Positions 38,635-46,295 of a stretch of DNA of 64,000 nt are shown in pieces; positions within the stretch are counted from its first letter, which is position 1; each line of letters starts with the position of its first letter. Source of the DNA: RPQJ01 sp963732415 (lineage in GTDB: Bacteria > Pseudomonadota > Gammaproteobacteria > Steroidobacterales > Steroidobacteraceae); the NCBI GenBank assembly GCA_963732415.1, contig CAVSZK010000021.1, forward strand, positions 358,654-422,653, given 5' to 3'. Position numbers and translations under genes: made by a program. The notes below the pieces were generated by a model. It saw only the letters and a list, made by a program, of their open reading frames with translations. It did no database searches and had not been told where the DNA came from.

Positions 38635-39995
38635 ACCCCATCGATATCAAGGGCTTCAAGGCGTACGACCTGCGCGGTCGTATCCCGGACGAATTGAACG
38701 AAGACGTGGCCTACAGGGTCGGGCGTGCATACGCCGAGTTCGTCAAGCCGAAGAAGGTGATCGTCGGGCGCGACATCCGGCTGTCGAGCGAGGAACTCGG
38801 CAAGGCGCTCGAGCAGGGCCTGCTGGACTCCGGCGTCGACGTCTACGACATCGGGCTTTGCGGTACCGAGGTGGTGTACTACGCGACCTTCGCGCGTGAG
38901 ATGGACGGCGGCATCATGGTGACCGCGAGCCACAATCCGCCGGACTACAACGGCATGAAGTTCGTGCGCGAGGGCTCGCGACCGATCAGTGGCGACAACG
39001 GCCTGCAGGACATTCGCCGCATTGCCGAGGCGGGCGTGTTCACGACCCCGCAGCGTATTGGCGAGCGGTTCGCCGTGGACATCATGCCGGACTACATAGA
39101 GCACCTGCTGTCGTACGTCGATCGCGCGACGCTGAAGCCGCTCAAGGCAGTCGTGCATGCCGGTAATGGCGGCGCCGGCCTGATCGTGGACAAGCTCGAG
39201 CCGTTCCTGCCGTTCGAGTTCATCAAAGTGGACCACGAGCCGGACGGCACGTTCCCGAACGGCGTACCGAACCCGATGCTGCTCGAGAATCACCGCGCGC
39301 CGGTCGAGGCGCTGCGTCGCCATGGCGCGGACCTCGCAATCTCGTGGGACGGTGACTACGACCGCTGCTTCCTGTTCGACGAGCAGGGCACGTTCATCGA
39401 GGGTTACTACATCGTCGGCCTGCTGGCGTCCGTGTTTCTGGCCCGCCATCCGGGCAGCCGGATCGTCCACGATCCACGCCTCACCTGGAACACGCTGGAC
39501 ATAGTCGCGAGTGGCAAGGGCGAGGCCGTGCAGTCGAAGTCCGGTCACGCCTTCATGAAGCAGGTGATGCGCGACGTGGACGGCATCTACGGCGGGGAGA
39601 TGAGCGCACACCACTATTTCCGCGATTTCGCCTATTGCGACAGCGGCATGATCCCGTGGCTTGTGGTGATGCAGGTGATGAGCGACACGGGCAAGACGCT
39701 GTCGCAGCTGGTGGGCGAGCGCATGCGGCTGTTTCCCGCCAGCGGCGAGATCAACCGGCGCGTGCCGGACGCCAAGGCGACCATCGCCGCGGTGCTGGCC
39801 AGGTACCAGCCCGATGCGAAGAACGTGGACCACACCGACGGCGTTAGCGTCGAGTTCGAGGGCTGGAGGTTCAACCTGCGTTCGTCCAATACCGAGCCAC
39901 TGATCCGCCTGAACGTCGAGAGCCGTGGCGACGAGGCGCTGATGCGCGAGAAAACCGCGGAACTGCTGGCGCTGGTCGGCGGCGAGCCCGGCTGA
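38631..39995 (+). CDS. manB: Phosphomannomutase
   Basis: 454 aa alpha-D-phosphohexomutase that converts mannose-6-phosphate to mannose-1-phosphate for ManC. The N-terminal FKAYDLRGRIPDELNEDVAY, phospho-serine loop MVTASHNPPDYNGMK (Ser100), metal loop SWDGDYDRCFLFDEQG and sugar loop GGEMSAHHYFRDF are visible. EMSAHHYF is the phosphomannomutase form of this loop. It is translationally coupled to manC (ATGA). The stop codon abuts a palindromic repeat. The symbol follows the cpsG/manB family; a dual phosphoglucomutase activity as in AlgC is possible. Confidence 0.95.
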   Translation: MNPIDIKGFKAYDLRGRIPDELNEDVAYRVGRAYAEFVKPKKVIVGRDIRLSSEELGKALEQGLLDSGVDVYDIGLCGTEVVYYATFAREMDGGIMVTASHNPPDYNGMKFVREGSRPISGDNGLQDIRRIAEAGVFTTPQRIGERFAVDIMPDYIEHLLSYVDRATLKPLKAVVHAGNGGAGLIVDKLEPFLPFEFIKVDHEPDGTFPNGVPNPMLLENHRAPVEALRRHGADLAISWDGDYDRCFLFDEQGTFIEGYYIVGLLASVFLARHPGSRIVHDPRLTWNTLDIVASGKGEAVQSKSGHAFMKQVMRDVDGIYGGEMSAHHYFRDFAYCDSGMIPWLVVMQVMSDTGKTLSQLVGERMRLFPASGEINRRVPDAKATIAAVLARYQPDAKNVDHTDGVSVEFEGWRFNLRSSNTEPLIRLNVESRGDEALMREKTAELLALVGGEPG

Positions 39996-40019
39996 AAATA
40001 GGTGCCAGGCACCTATTTT
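39995..40019. repeat. Perfect 25-base palindrome between manB and the glycosyltransferase gene
   Basis: AAAATAGGTGCC, one A, then GGCACCTATTTT. It begins on the last base of the manB stop codon and ends 8 bases before the ATG of the next gene, so its hairpin would cover or flank the ribosome site. The copy is the most symmetric one in the window. Confidence 0.95.
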
Positions 40020-40027
40020 TCGCGACC

Positions 40028-41200
40028 ATGAAGCTGATCTTCTGGATCGCCGTTTTTGGCGCCATCTACAGCTACGCGGTCTATCCGCTGATCCTGTCGC
40101 TGTTGCCTGCGCGGCGCAGGTTGGACGGGGTCGTTCCGGGCGGCGAACCGCACAAAGCAGGTTCGCCCGCGGGCAGTGCCGGCCAGGCGTCCCAGCCGCT
40201 GGTCACGCTGGTCATCGCCTGTCGCAACGAGCGTGCACGGATTGCCCACAAGCTCGACAACGCGCTGGCAGTCCACTATCCACGCCTCGAGATCGTCGTC
40301 GCGTCGGACTGCTCCGATGACGGATCCGACCAGATAGTGGATTCCTACGCGGGGCGTGGCGTGAGACTTGCGCGCTCGCCGGAGCGTCGCGGCAAGGAAC
40401 ACGCTCAGGGCCTCGCGATCGGGCAGGCGCGAGGCGAGATCGTGGTGTTCTCCGACGCCGGAACCGACCTGCCGCCCGACAGCATCGACCACATCGTCGA
40501 CGACTTCACGGATCCAGCAGTGGGCGCGGTCTCGAGCGAGGACACGTTCATCTCGGCCGACGGGTCCGTGGTGGGCGAGGGGCTCTACGTGCGCTACGAG
40601 ATGTGGCTGCGCCGGCTCGAGTCGCGTGTCGGCAGCCTGGTGGGCTTGAGCGGCTCGTTCTTCGCCGTGCGCCGCCCGGTACTGCAGCGCTGGGATGTGG
40701 CGATCCCCAGCGACTTTGCCAGCGCGATCAACACTGTCCGCGAGGGCATGGTCGCGATCTCCGATCCCCGTGTACGCGGCATCTATCGCGACATCAAGGA
40801 CCCGGCGCGCGAGTATCCGCGCAAGGTCCGCACGGCTATCCGCGGCATGGCGGCGCTCGGGCGAATTCCGGAAGTGTTGAACCCGCTGCGTTACGGAACC
40901 TTCGCGTTCCAGGTCTGGAGCCACAAGCTGATGCGCTGGCTGGTGCCATGGTTCCTGCTGCTGGTGCTGCTGGCCAACCTGGCGCTGGCCGGGGAGGGGC
41001 CGCTGTACCGCTGGCTGCTGGCACTGCAACTGGCGGGTTATGCCTGCGTAGCCGCGGCACACATCGTGCCTGCACTGCGCGGCTTCGGACCGCTGCGAAT
41101 CGCTTACTTCTTTGTACAGGCCAACGTGGCGCTGGCCGAGGCGGGCGTCCGCTACCTGGCCGGCCAGCGGGTTACGGTCTGGGAACCCTCCGTCCGGTAG
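40028..41200 (+). CDS. Membrane-associated family 2 glycosyltransferase
   Basis: 390 aa. An N-terminal membrane helix (LIFWIAVFGAIYSYAVYPLIL), a GT2 catalytic domain and three C-terminal helices (about 300-370) are seen. GT-A motifs: LVTLVIACRNERARI, IVVASDCSDDGSDQIV, GEIVVFSDAGTDLPPDSI (DxD-like) and the acceptor-site AVSSEDTFI. Similar proteins add sugars to lipid-linked or extruded polysaccharides at the inner membrane. A Gly/Ser/Ala-rich linker (about 35-58) lies before the GT domain. It follows manB with a palindrome over the ribosome-site region, and a repeat also follows its stop codon, so the gene is bracketed by two copies. Confidence 0.87.
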   Translation: MKLIFWIAVFGAIYSYAVYPLILSLLPARRRLDGVVPGGEPHKAGSPAGSAGQASQPLVTLVIACRNERARIAHKLDNALAVHYPRLEIVVASDCSDDGSDQIVDSYAGRGVRLARSPERRGKEHAQGLAIGQARGEIVVFSDAGTDLPPDSIDHIVDDFTDPAVGAVSSEDTFISADGSVVGEGLYVRYEMWLRRLESRVGSLVGLSGSFFAVRRPVLQRWDVAIPSDFASAINTVREGMVAISDPRVRGIYRDIKDPAREYPRKVRTAIRGMAALGRIPEVLNPLRYGTFAFQVWSHKLMRWLVPWFLLLVLLANLALAGEGPLYRWLLALQLAGYACVAAAHIVPALRGFGPLRIAYFFVQANVALAEAGVRYLAGQRVTVWEPSVR

Positions 41201-41239
41201 AAAACAGGTGCAAATAAATAGGTGCCAGGCACCTATTTT
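41201..41239. repeat. Palindromic repeat, one full and one truncated copy
   Basis: AAAACAGGTGC at 41201-41211 is a left half. The full palindrome AAATAGGTGCC-A-GGCACCTATTT is at 41216-41238. It starts immediately after the glycosyltransferase stop and lies about 50 bases before tRNA-Val. Confidence 0.9.
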
Positions 41240-41290
41240 CTGTTCGTTGACCGGCCCGGGGCTCCCCCCTAAACTACGCGCCCCTTGGAT

Positions 41291-41365
41291 GGGCGGTTAG
41301 CTCAGCGGTAGAGCACTGCTTTCACACGGCAGGGGTCAGTGGTTCGATCCCACTACCGCCCACCA
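41291..41365 (+). tRNA. tRNA-Val (anticodon CAC)
   Basis: A 75-base cloverleaf: acceptor GGGCGGT/ACCGCCC, D-loop AGCTCAGCGGTAGAGC, anticodon loop TTCACAC (CAC), T-loop GGTTCGATC and encoded CCA. It reads GUG and complements the UAC isoacceptor at 21164, consistent with a GC-rich genome that uses GTG heavily. Confidence 0.95.
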
Positions 41366-41528
41366 CTTCGACAGCTTCTTGTCGTTCCGGCCTGAAACAC
41401 CGCTTCCGGCCAGGTTCCAAACTCGTAAGACTCCGTGGCATGGGTGCCTGCGCCCGCGCGTCTGCCCAAGCACGCCTTGCCCGCCCGGCCGCGTGGCTCG
41501 CACGGCCCGATTTCCCCATCTGGAGGCA

Positions 41529-41557
41529 TTACTTTAATATAAAAAGTAAGGAAGTAA
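41529..41557 (+). promoter_or_regulatory. Promoter/operator of the vapBC module
   Basis: An AT-rich patch in otherwise GC-rich DNA has TTACTT (41529-41534) inverted to AAGTAA (41544-41549), with a second AAGTAA at 41552-41557. TAATAT inside is a likely -10 element. Type II antitoxins usually bind such inverted repeats over their own promoter. The ribosome site AAGGGG follows at 41556-41561. Confidence 0.55.
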
Positions 41558-41567
41558 GGGGCCACAC

Positions 41568-41777
41568 ATGCCGCATTCAACCGTTACCGCCAAGGGCCAG
41601 ACGACGATTCCCAGGGACGTTCGCACGGCCGCCGGCCTGCGTGCCGGCGACCGCGTTCACTACACCGTCCTGGAGGACGGCACGATAATCCTGCGGGTCA
41701 AGAACAGGAGCGTCCGCGACCTGATCACGAAACCGCGGCACGCGAGGCATGTGACGGTCGACCAGATGAACCGTTGA
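41568..41777 (+). CDS. AbrB/SpoVT-fold antitoxin (VapB-type)
   Basis: 69 aa. HSTVTAKGQTTIPRDVRTAAGLRAGDRVHYTVLEDGTIIL is the swapped-hairpin AbrB DNA-binding fold; the C-terminal 25 residues (RDLITKPRHARHVTVDQMNR) would wrap the toxin. It precedes a PIN-domain gene by 9 bases, the standard antitoxin-toxin order. It should neutralise the toxin and repress the operon through the AT-rich inverted repeat upstream. Confidence 0.9.
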   Translation: MPHSTVTAKGQTTIPRDVRTAAGLRAGDRVHYTVLEDGTIILRVKNRSVRDLITKPRHARHVTVDQMNR

Positions 41778-41786
41778 GTTCCTTCC

Positions 41787-42182
41787 GTGCTCGGCATTGA
41801 TACAAACGTGCTGGTGAGGCTGTTGGTTGCGGATGACCTGCCCCAGACACGGCGTGCCCGCGCCCTGGTAGAAGGTGCACTGGAACGTGATGATCCGATC
41901 CTCGTGTCGTTGCCGGTGATCATCGAAACGGAATTGGTGCTGCGCAGCCGCTATGGCCTGGACAAGCCAGCGACTCTCAGGACAATCCGCGGGCTGCTGT
42001 CGGCGCGCGAATTCGTGTTCGAAGACGAACCCGCGATCGAGGAGGCCTTGTATCGCTGGAACGAAAGCGCGGCAGGTTTCGTCGATTGCCTGATCGCAGC
42101 CCACAATCGCCGCCTCGGCTGCTCCGCCACCGCAACCTTCGATGCCACTGCGGCCCGAATGCCGGGCTTCGTCGCTGCCTGA
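41787..42182 (+). CDS. vapC: PIN-domain ribonuclease toxin (VapC-type)
   Basis: 131 aa from a GTG start. The PIN acidic residues are Asp5 in GIDTNVLVRLL, Glu in PVIIETELVLRSRYG and Asp in AAGFVDCLIAAHNRRLG; the later TFD completes the site. VapC toxins cleave tRNA or rRNA when the antitoxin is degraded. The Lon and Clp proteases that normally release such toxins are encoded elsewhere in the window. It is paired with the upstream antitoxin gene and closely followed by gltX (40 bases). Confidence 0.92.
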   Translation: MLGIDTNVLVRLLVADDLPQTRRARALVEGALERDDPILVSLPVIIETELVLRSRYGLDKPATLRTIRGLLSAREFVFEDEPAIEEALYRWNESAAGFVDCLIAAHNRRLGCSATATFDATAARMPGFVAA

Positions 42183-42222
42183 TAGAATCCGCGCCCTTTC
42201 CCGATCCTCGAAGGGCTGGCCA

Positions 42223-43617
42223 ATGACCGTCCGTACCCGCTTCGCCCCCAGTCCCACCGGCATGCTGCACATCGGCGGCGTGCGGACTGCGCTCTTCTGC
42301 TGGCTGTACGCGCGCCGCCTGGGCGGCAGCTTCATCCTGCGCATCGAGGACACAGACCGCGAGCGTTCGACGCCCGAGGCGGTGCAGGCGATCCTCGACG
42401 GAATGAAGTGGCTCGGGCTCGAGCACGACGAAGGCCCGTTCTACCAGACCGAGCGCATGGACCGGTACAAGGAGGTCATCGGCCAGTTCCTCGGCGAGCG
42501 CAAGGCCTATCACTGCTACTGCAGCAAGGAAGAACTCGACGAGATGCGCGCAGGGCAGATGGCTCGCAAGGAAAAGCCGCGCTACGACGGCCGCTGCCGC
42601 AATCGAACCGAGCCTGTCGCGGGCGTGAATCCCGTGGTGCGTTTCCGCAACCCGGACGAGGGGCAGGTGGTCGTCAACGACATCGTCCACGGCCCGATCA
42701 CCTTCGACAGCGCCGAGCTCGACGACCTGATCATCGCCCGCTCGGACGGCACGCCCACCTACAATTTCTGCGTGATGGTCGACGACTATGACATGCGCAT
42801 CACGCACGTGATCCGTGGCGACGACCACATCAACAACACGCCGCGCCAGATCAACATGCTGCGTGCGATGGGTGTCGAGCCGCCGGTGTACGCGCACGTG
42901 CCGATGATCCTCGGCCCCGACGGCGCCAAGCTCTCGAAGCGGCACGGCGCTGTGAGCGTGCTGCAGTACCGTGACGACGGCTTCCTGCCCGAGGGGTTGC
43001 TCAATTACCTCGGCCGTCTCGGCTGGTCACACGGCGACCAGGAGATCTTTTCGATCGAGGAGATGACCCGGTTGTTCGACATCGCGGACGTCAACAAGTC
43101 CGCCTCGGCGCTCAATGTCGACAAGATGCTGTGGACCAACCAGCAGCACATGCTCCGGTCGACGCCTGGGCACCTCGCGAAGTACCTGAAGCCGCAACTC
43201 GAGGCGCTGGGACTCAATGCCGACGACATGGAGAAGGTCGCGGCGGTCGCCAAGGCCCAGCAGGAGCGGGCGAAGACGTTGAAGGAAATGGCCGAGAACA
43301 GCCGGTTCTTCTTCAGCGATGTGACGTCCTACGACGAGAAGGCCGCGGCGAAGAATCTCTCCACCGAGACTGCGCCGATCCTGGCCGCAGTCAGCGAGAA
43401 GCTCGCCGGGTTGGCCGAATGGCGCGCGCCGGCCATTCACCTCGCGATCATGGCGGTCGCGGCCGAGAAGGGCGTCGGGCTGGGCAAGGTCGCCCAGCCG
43501 ATCCGTGTCGCGGTGTCCGGGGGCACGGTCTCGCCGCCGATCGACGTCACGCTCGAGATCCTGGGGCGGGAGACGACGCTGGCTCGGTTGCAGCGGGCAG
43601 GCGAAAGTATCCGTTGA
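42223..43617 (+). CDS. gltX: Glutamyl-tRNA synthetase
   Basis: 464 aa class I synthetase that charges tRNA-Glu. From ATG 42223: TVRTRFAPSPTGMLHIGGVRTALF with the HIGH-type signature, the AKLSKRHGAV (KMSKS) loop near residue 240, and a C-terminal helical anticodon-binding region (GQLGKVAQPIRVAVSGG-type end). It corresponds to the gammaproteobacterial single-copy enzyme in length. TAGAAT upstream (42183-42188) may be a -10 box. The tRNA-Glu gene lies 2.6 kb downstream on the other strand. Confidence 0.97.
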   Translation: MTVRTRFAPSPTGMLHIGGVRTALFCWLYARRLGGSFILRIEDTDRERSTPEAVQAILDGMKWLGLEHDEGPFYQTERMDRYKEVIGQFLGERKAYHCYCSKEELDEMRAGQMARKEKPRYDGRCRNRTEPVAGVNPVVRFRNPDEGQVVVNDIVHGPITFDSAELDDLIIARSDGTPTYNFCVMVDDYDMRITHVIRGDDHINNTPRQINMLRAMGVEPPVYAHVPMILGPDGAKLSKRHGAVSVLQYRDDGFLPEGLLNYLGRLGWSHGDQEIFSIEEMTRLFDIADVNKSASALNVDKMLWTNQQHMLRSTPGHLAKYLKPQLEALGLNADDMEKVAAVAKAQQERAKTLKEMAENSRFFFSDVTSYDEKAAAKNLSTETAPILAAVSEKLAGLAEWRAPAIHLAIMAVAAEKGVGLGKVAQPIRVAVSGGTVSPPIDVTLEILGRETTLARLQRAGESIR

Positions 43618-43618
43618 G

Positions 43619-43669
43619 CGGCTGAGGCGATCGGCTGAGGCGATCGGCTGAGGCGATCGGCTGATGAGG
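43619..43669. repeat. Tandem 13-base repeat after gltX
   Basis: CGGCTGAGGCGAT occurs three times in a row (43619-43657), followed by a partial, altered fourth unit. It begins directly behind the gltX stop codon. Confidence 0.85.
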
Positions 43670-43691
43670 CGCTCGCCTGGCCTGACAGCGA

Positions 43692-43716
43692 AGCGCCCCG
43701 GACCGCCCGGGGCGCT
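43692..43716. terminator. Bidirectional hairpin between gltX and the PEP-CTERM gene
   Basis: AGCGCCCCG (43692-43700), loop of 7, CGGGGCGCT (43708-43716). It lies between two convergent genes, 17 bases beyond the PEP-CTERM stop. No long T-tract on either side. Confidence 0.6.
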
Positions 43717-43732
43717 CAACAAGCCGTCCCGA

Positions 43733-44416
43733 TCAGCCCCTGCGACGGCGTGCGAACGCGGCGCCCAGAAGGCCGAGGCCCAGCAGGCCGAGGCTCGCCG
43801 GCTCAGGCACCTCGGTCGCCACCGAGCCTTTCCAGACCAGGTAGTCGTTGTTGGTGCCATTGCTGGCCGAGTTCTCAAACCAAACGTAGCGGTGCGTGCG
43901 ATCGAATCCGGCAGCTGAAGCCAGTGCGAGCACGTCGCCTTCGACGTCGTTCACCAGGTCCGCGAAGCTGAAGGCGAAGGAACTGAGCGAGGTTCCGATT
44001 GCGTCACCGGTGAACACCATGCCCGACTCGTTGCGGTTCGTGCCGCCGGAATCGAGCGACGACACCCACAGCGATTCCCAGGTTCCGCCGACCAGGTTCT
44101 CGAGCACGATGCGCTCAGCATTAGCCTGGTTGCTCAGTTCATTGACGTCGCCGCCGCCGCTCCTGCAGCTGTTGATGCCCTCGGAGCAGACGCCCAGTCC
44201 ATTGTCGTCGTTGCCAACGCGCAGCCAGAGGATCGATGCGTTGCCGTTCGCATACGCCGAGGCCTTCACCGGTCCGGTGGTGACTGTAGCGCCGAGGTTG
44301 GCGTTGTTGCCGCCCAGGCTCGTGAAATCGAATGACAGGCTCGCAGCGAGCGTGATGGCCGGCGCGAGCAGGGCCGCGATGGACGTTGCGGCAATGGGAA
44401 GGTAGCGGTTTTTCAT
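43733..44416 (-). CDS. PEP-CTERM sorting-domain surface protein
   Basis: 227 aa. A signal peptide (YLPIAATSIAALLAPAITLAA) starts the protein. The last 25 residues are a textbook PEP-CTERM tag: VPEPASLGLLGLGLLGAAFARRRRG, i.e. the VPEP motif, a membrane helix and an Arg cluster. Exosortase A cleaves at such tags, and the protein joins the extracellular polymer matrix. The body is Gly/Asn/Ser-rich with one Cys pair and no domain I can name. The start ATG 44416 has a short leader below a sigma-54 promoter. It is the only PEP-CTERM protein in the window, and the matching exosortase is at 53719. Confidence 0.92.
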   Translation of the reverse strand: MKNRYLPIAATSIAALLAPAITLAASLSFDFTSLGGNNANLGATVTTGPVKASAYANGNASILWLRVGNDDNGLGVCSEGINSCRSGGGDVNELSNQANAERIVLENLVGGTWESLWVSSLDSGGTNRNESGMVFTGDAIGTSLSSFAFSFADLVNDVEGDVLALASAAGFDRTHRYVWFENSASNGTNNDYLVWKGSVATEVPEPASLGLLGLGLLGAAFARRRRG

Positions 44417-44459
44417 AATGAGAACATTCACTCTTTCGTGTCTGGGACAGCACGGAAAG

Positions 44460-44475
44460 TGCAATCCACGTGCCA
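44460..44475 (-). promoter_or_regulatory. Sigma-54 (RpoN) promoter of the PEP-CTERM gene
   Basis: On the minus strand TGGCACGTGGATTGCA matches the sigma-54 consensus TGGCACG-N4-TTGCW exactly, with GG and GC ten bases apart. Transcription would start near 44450, giving a leader of about 35 bases before the ATG at 44416. Sigma-54 needs an AAA+ activator; PrsR at 52287 is the candidate. Confidence 0.85.
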
Positions 44476-44501
44476 AGAACGCGAAGCCGCGCAGACCATG
44501 G

Positions 44502-44523
44502 CTTTGCGACAACTTCGCGACGA
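44502..44523 (-). promoter_or_regulatory. Candidate activator (PrsR) binding repeats upstream of the sigma-54 promoter
   Basis: Two adjacent 11-base repeats on the plus strand, CTTTGCGACAA and CTTCGCGACGA, match at 9 of 11 positions, so they face the same side of the helix. An inverted pair CGCGAAG/CTTCGCG (44480-44486 and 44513-44519) overlaps them. They lie 27-48 bases above the -24 element. Confidence 0.45.
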
Positions 44524-44559
44524 GTGATGTAAGGATTCCCGACGAGCAGGCGAAAAAAA

Positions 44560-44584
44560 ACCAGCCACGCGGAACGTGGCTGGT
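44560..44584 (-). terminator. Strong intrinsic terminator of the vWA lipoprotein gene
   Basis: Read on the minus strand: ACCAGCCACG, a 5-base loop, CGTGGCTGGT, then eight T residues (A-run at 44553-44560 on the plus strand). It lies 65 bases after the stop codon and isolates the PEP-CTERM promoter from upstream transcription. Confidence 0.92.
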
Positions 44585-44649
44585 CTTGATGTTTGCACGC
44601 GCCTGTCGCGTGCGTGTTATGTCAGTTCGTTGTCGCGGTCGTGCGCGGC

Positions 44650-46062
44650 CTAGAAGATCCGCACCACGATTGGCAGCGTCACGGTGCCGGCGCCGGTGTT
44701 GACGCTGAGCCTGCCGAGCACTGCTCTGCCGACCGCGAATCCGCCTGCAACGTTGGTCGTGATCTTGTAGGTGAGCTTGTAGGTCGTCAGGCTGCCGCTC
44801 AGCAGGTTGCCGAGCGAGCCGTAGATGGTCACCAGCTGCGCAGTGTCTTCGGCGAACATGAACGCGCCGCTGCCGCCATCGGCCAGCGCCGCAAGTGTCT
44901 GGCCGTCCACGTCGCTGGACAGGCCGATCGTATAGATGTCTACCCCGGTCGCAACACTCTTGGCGATCGAGTCATCCGCGGTCCTGCAGGCGGGGTTCGG
45001 GGGGAGGCCGTCGTTCTTGCCGTCGGTGAACACGATGACGGCCTTGTTCAGGCCCGCAGGTGCGTTGGCTGCCGAGAAGTCCATCACGCGGCAGAGCGCT
45101 TCGTAAAGCGGTGTCAGGCCGCCCTCCTGCGTGGCGAGCGCGGTCAGCGTCGGGAAGAAGATCGCGCCATCCGCGACAAAACTCGGATTGCCGACCGGGT
45201 AGATCGTCACCGGTGTCTGGGGGATCAAGGCCGCATTGCCGTAGGCCAGCGCCGAGAGTGAGGCCCGATCCGAACCGCCAAGCCGGTTCAGGAACTCGCG
45301 CGCAGAGTACAGGCGCGCGTCCGTGGGGTCGTTGGTCTTGATGCTTAGGCTCTGGTCGAACAGCAGCGCCGCCGCATAGGCCTTCGCGACGCCGCCCGGA
45401 ACTTGCAGGAAGGAGGGTGCCGGGCCGGGCCCGGTAACCGAATAGGGCGCGTCAAATGCGGGGTCAGCGTTGTCGCTCAAGCAATCGGCGGTATCCACGG
45501 TCGCCGCATTCGGCGTGCACGAGGCCAGCGAGAATGCGGCGGCCGAAAGGCCTGAAACGGCGCTGGAGTTCTCGTCGACGACGACCACCTGTATCTCGAA
45601 CTCCAGGGTCGTGGTGTCTTGGCCGGAAAGGACGCGTGCCGAGAGCAGGCCACCGGTGGCCTTCGTATCGCGCTCCAGTGCGACCGTGACACTGGTGGTC
45701 TGGTTTTCAGTCACCGAGACCGCGACAGTCTTGGGCTTGAACGTGCTGCGGCTGACGTCCAGGTTGCCGTTGCCGGTCCTGACGCCCGTGAGCGTCGCGA
45801 CGCCGCTGGCGTTGGTGGTCGCGGTCTTGCTGACATTCGAGACCGTGGCCACGACCGTCGCACCGGACACCACGAGTCCGTTCAGGTCCGTGACCGTGAC
45901 CGACACCGAACCGACCGGCGGCGGGGTAGTGCTGCCGCCACCGCCGCCACCACCACCACCACAGGCCGACAGCGCCATGGCAAGGCCTGCGACTGCGCAG
46001 ATGCGCAGGGTGCGCCCGGCTCGCGCGGCGTGTTCCGTCACTCTGAACGAGTTGATGTCCAT
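44650..46062 (-). CDS. Lipoprotein with carboxypeptidase-regulatory-like region and vWA domain
   Basis: 470 aa from ATG 46062, with ribosome site AGGGGA just upstream (the frame continues 33 codons further without a better start). The lipobox LAMALSAC is followed directly by a run of nine Gly. An Ig-like, carboxypeptidase-regulatory-type repeat follows (VSVTVTDLNGLVVSGATVVATV). The vWA domain at about 220-440 has an intact metal site: DQSLS (DxSxS) and FTDGKNDG. vWA domains bind partners through a bound divalent cation. The protein is predicted to be outer-membrane or surface anchored. It neighbours the PEP-CTERM gene but has its own terminator; a role in matrix assembly is plausible but unproven. 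Confidence 0.85.
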   Translation of the reverse strand: MDINSFRVTEHAARAGRTLRICAVAGLAMALSACGGGGGGGGGSTTPPPVGSVSVTVTDLNGLVVSGATVVATVSNVSKTATTNASGVATLTGVRTGNGNLDVSRSTFKPKTVAVSVTENQTTSVTVALERDTKATGGLLSARVLSGQDTTTLEFEIQVVVVDENSSAVSGLSAAAFSLASCTPNAATVDTADCLSDNADPAFDAPYSVTGPGPAPSFLQVPGGVAKAYAAALLFDQSLSIKTNDPTDARLYSAREFLNRLGGSDRASLSALAYGNAALIPQTPVTIYPVGNPSFVADGAIFFPTLTALATQEGGLTPLYEALCRVMDFSAANAPAGLNKAVIVFTDGKNDGLPPNPACRTADDSIAKSVATGVDIYTIGLSSDVDGQTLAALADGGSGAFMFAEDTAQLVTIYGSLGNLLSGSLTTYKLTYKITTNVAGGFAVGRAVLGRLSVNTGAGTVTLPIVVRIF

Positions 46063-46196
46063 TGATTCTTCCCCTGGGTGATTCCGCCTGGCCCGTTTCC
46101 GTCTGGCCGGTACCGGTAGATGATCGCTGAATTCACGCGCACTGTCGGCGACAGTTGACATATGCAGGCGATTTACCGCCGCTGGCCTGGCCGAAT

Positions 46197-46272
46197 TGGC
46201 GTCCCCACGGGGATTCGAACCCCGGTCGCAACCGTGAAAGGGTTGTGTCCTAGGCCTCTAGACGATGGGGAC
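46197..46272 (-). tRNA. tRNA-Glu (anticodon UUC)
   Basis: A 76-base cloverleaf on the minus strand: GTCCCCA acceptor, anticodon loop CTTTCAC (TTC), T-loop GGTTCGAATCC, discriminator G and encoded CCA. It is followed by the vWA gene on the same strand. Confidence 0.97.
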
Positions 46273-46295
46273 GCGGTCGAAACAGGCCAAAAATT

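Noticed and set aside
44502..44511. GTCGCAAAGCC on the minus strand considered as a second c-di-GMP riboswitch
   Set aside because: It lies upstream of the sigma-54 promoter and so would not be transcribed from it; the P1 and P2 elements are absent.
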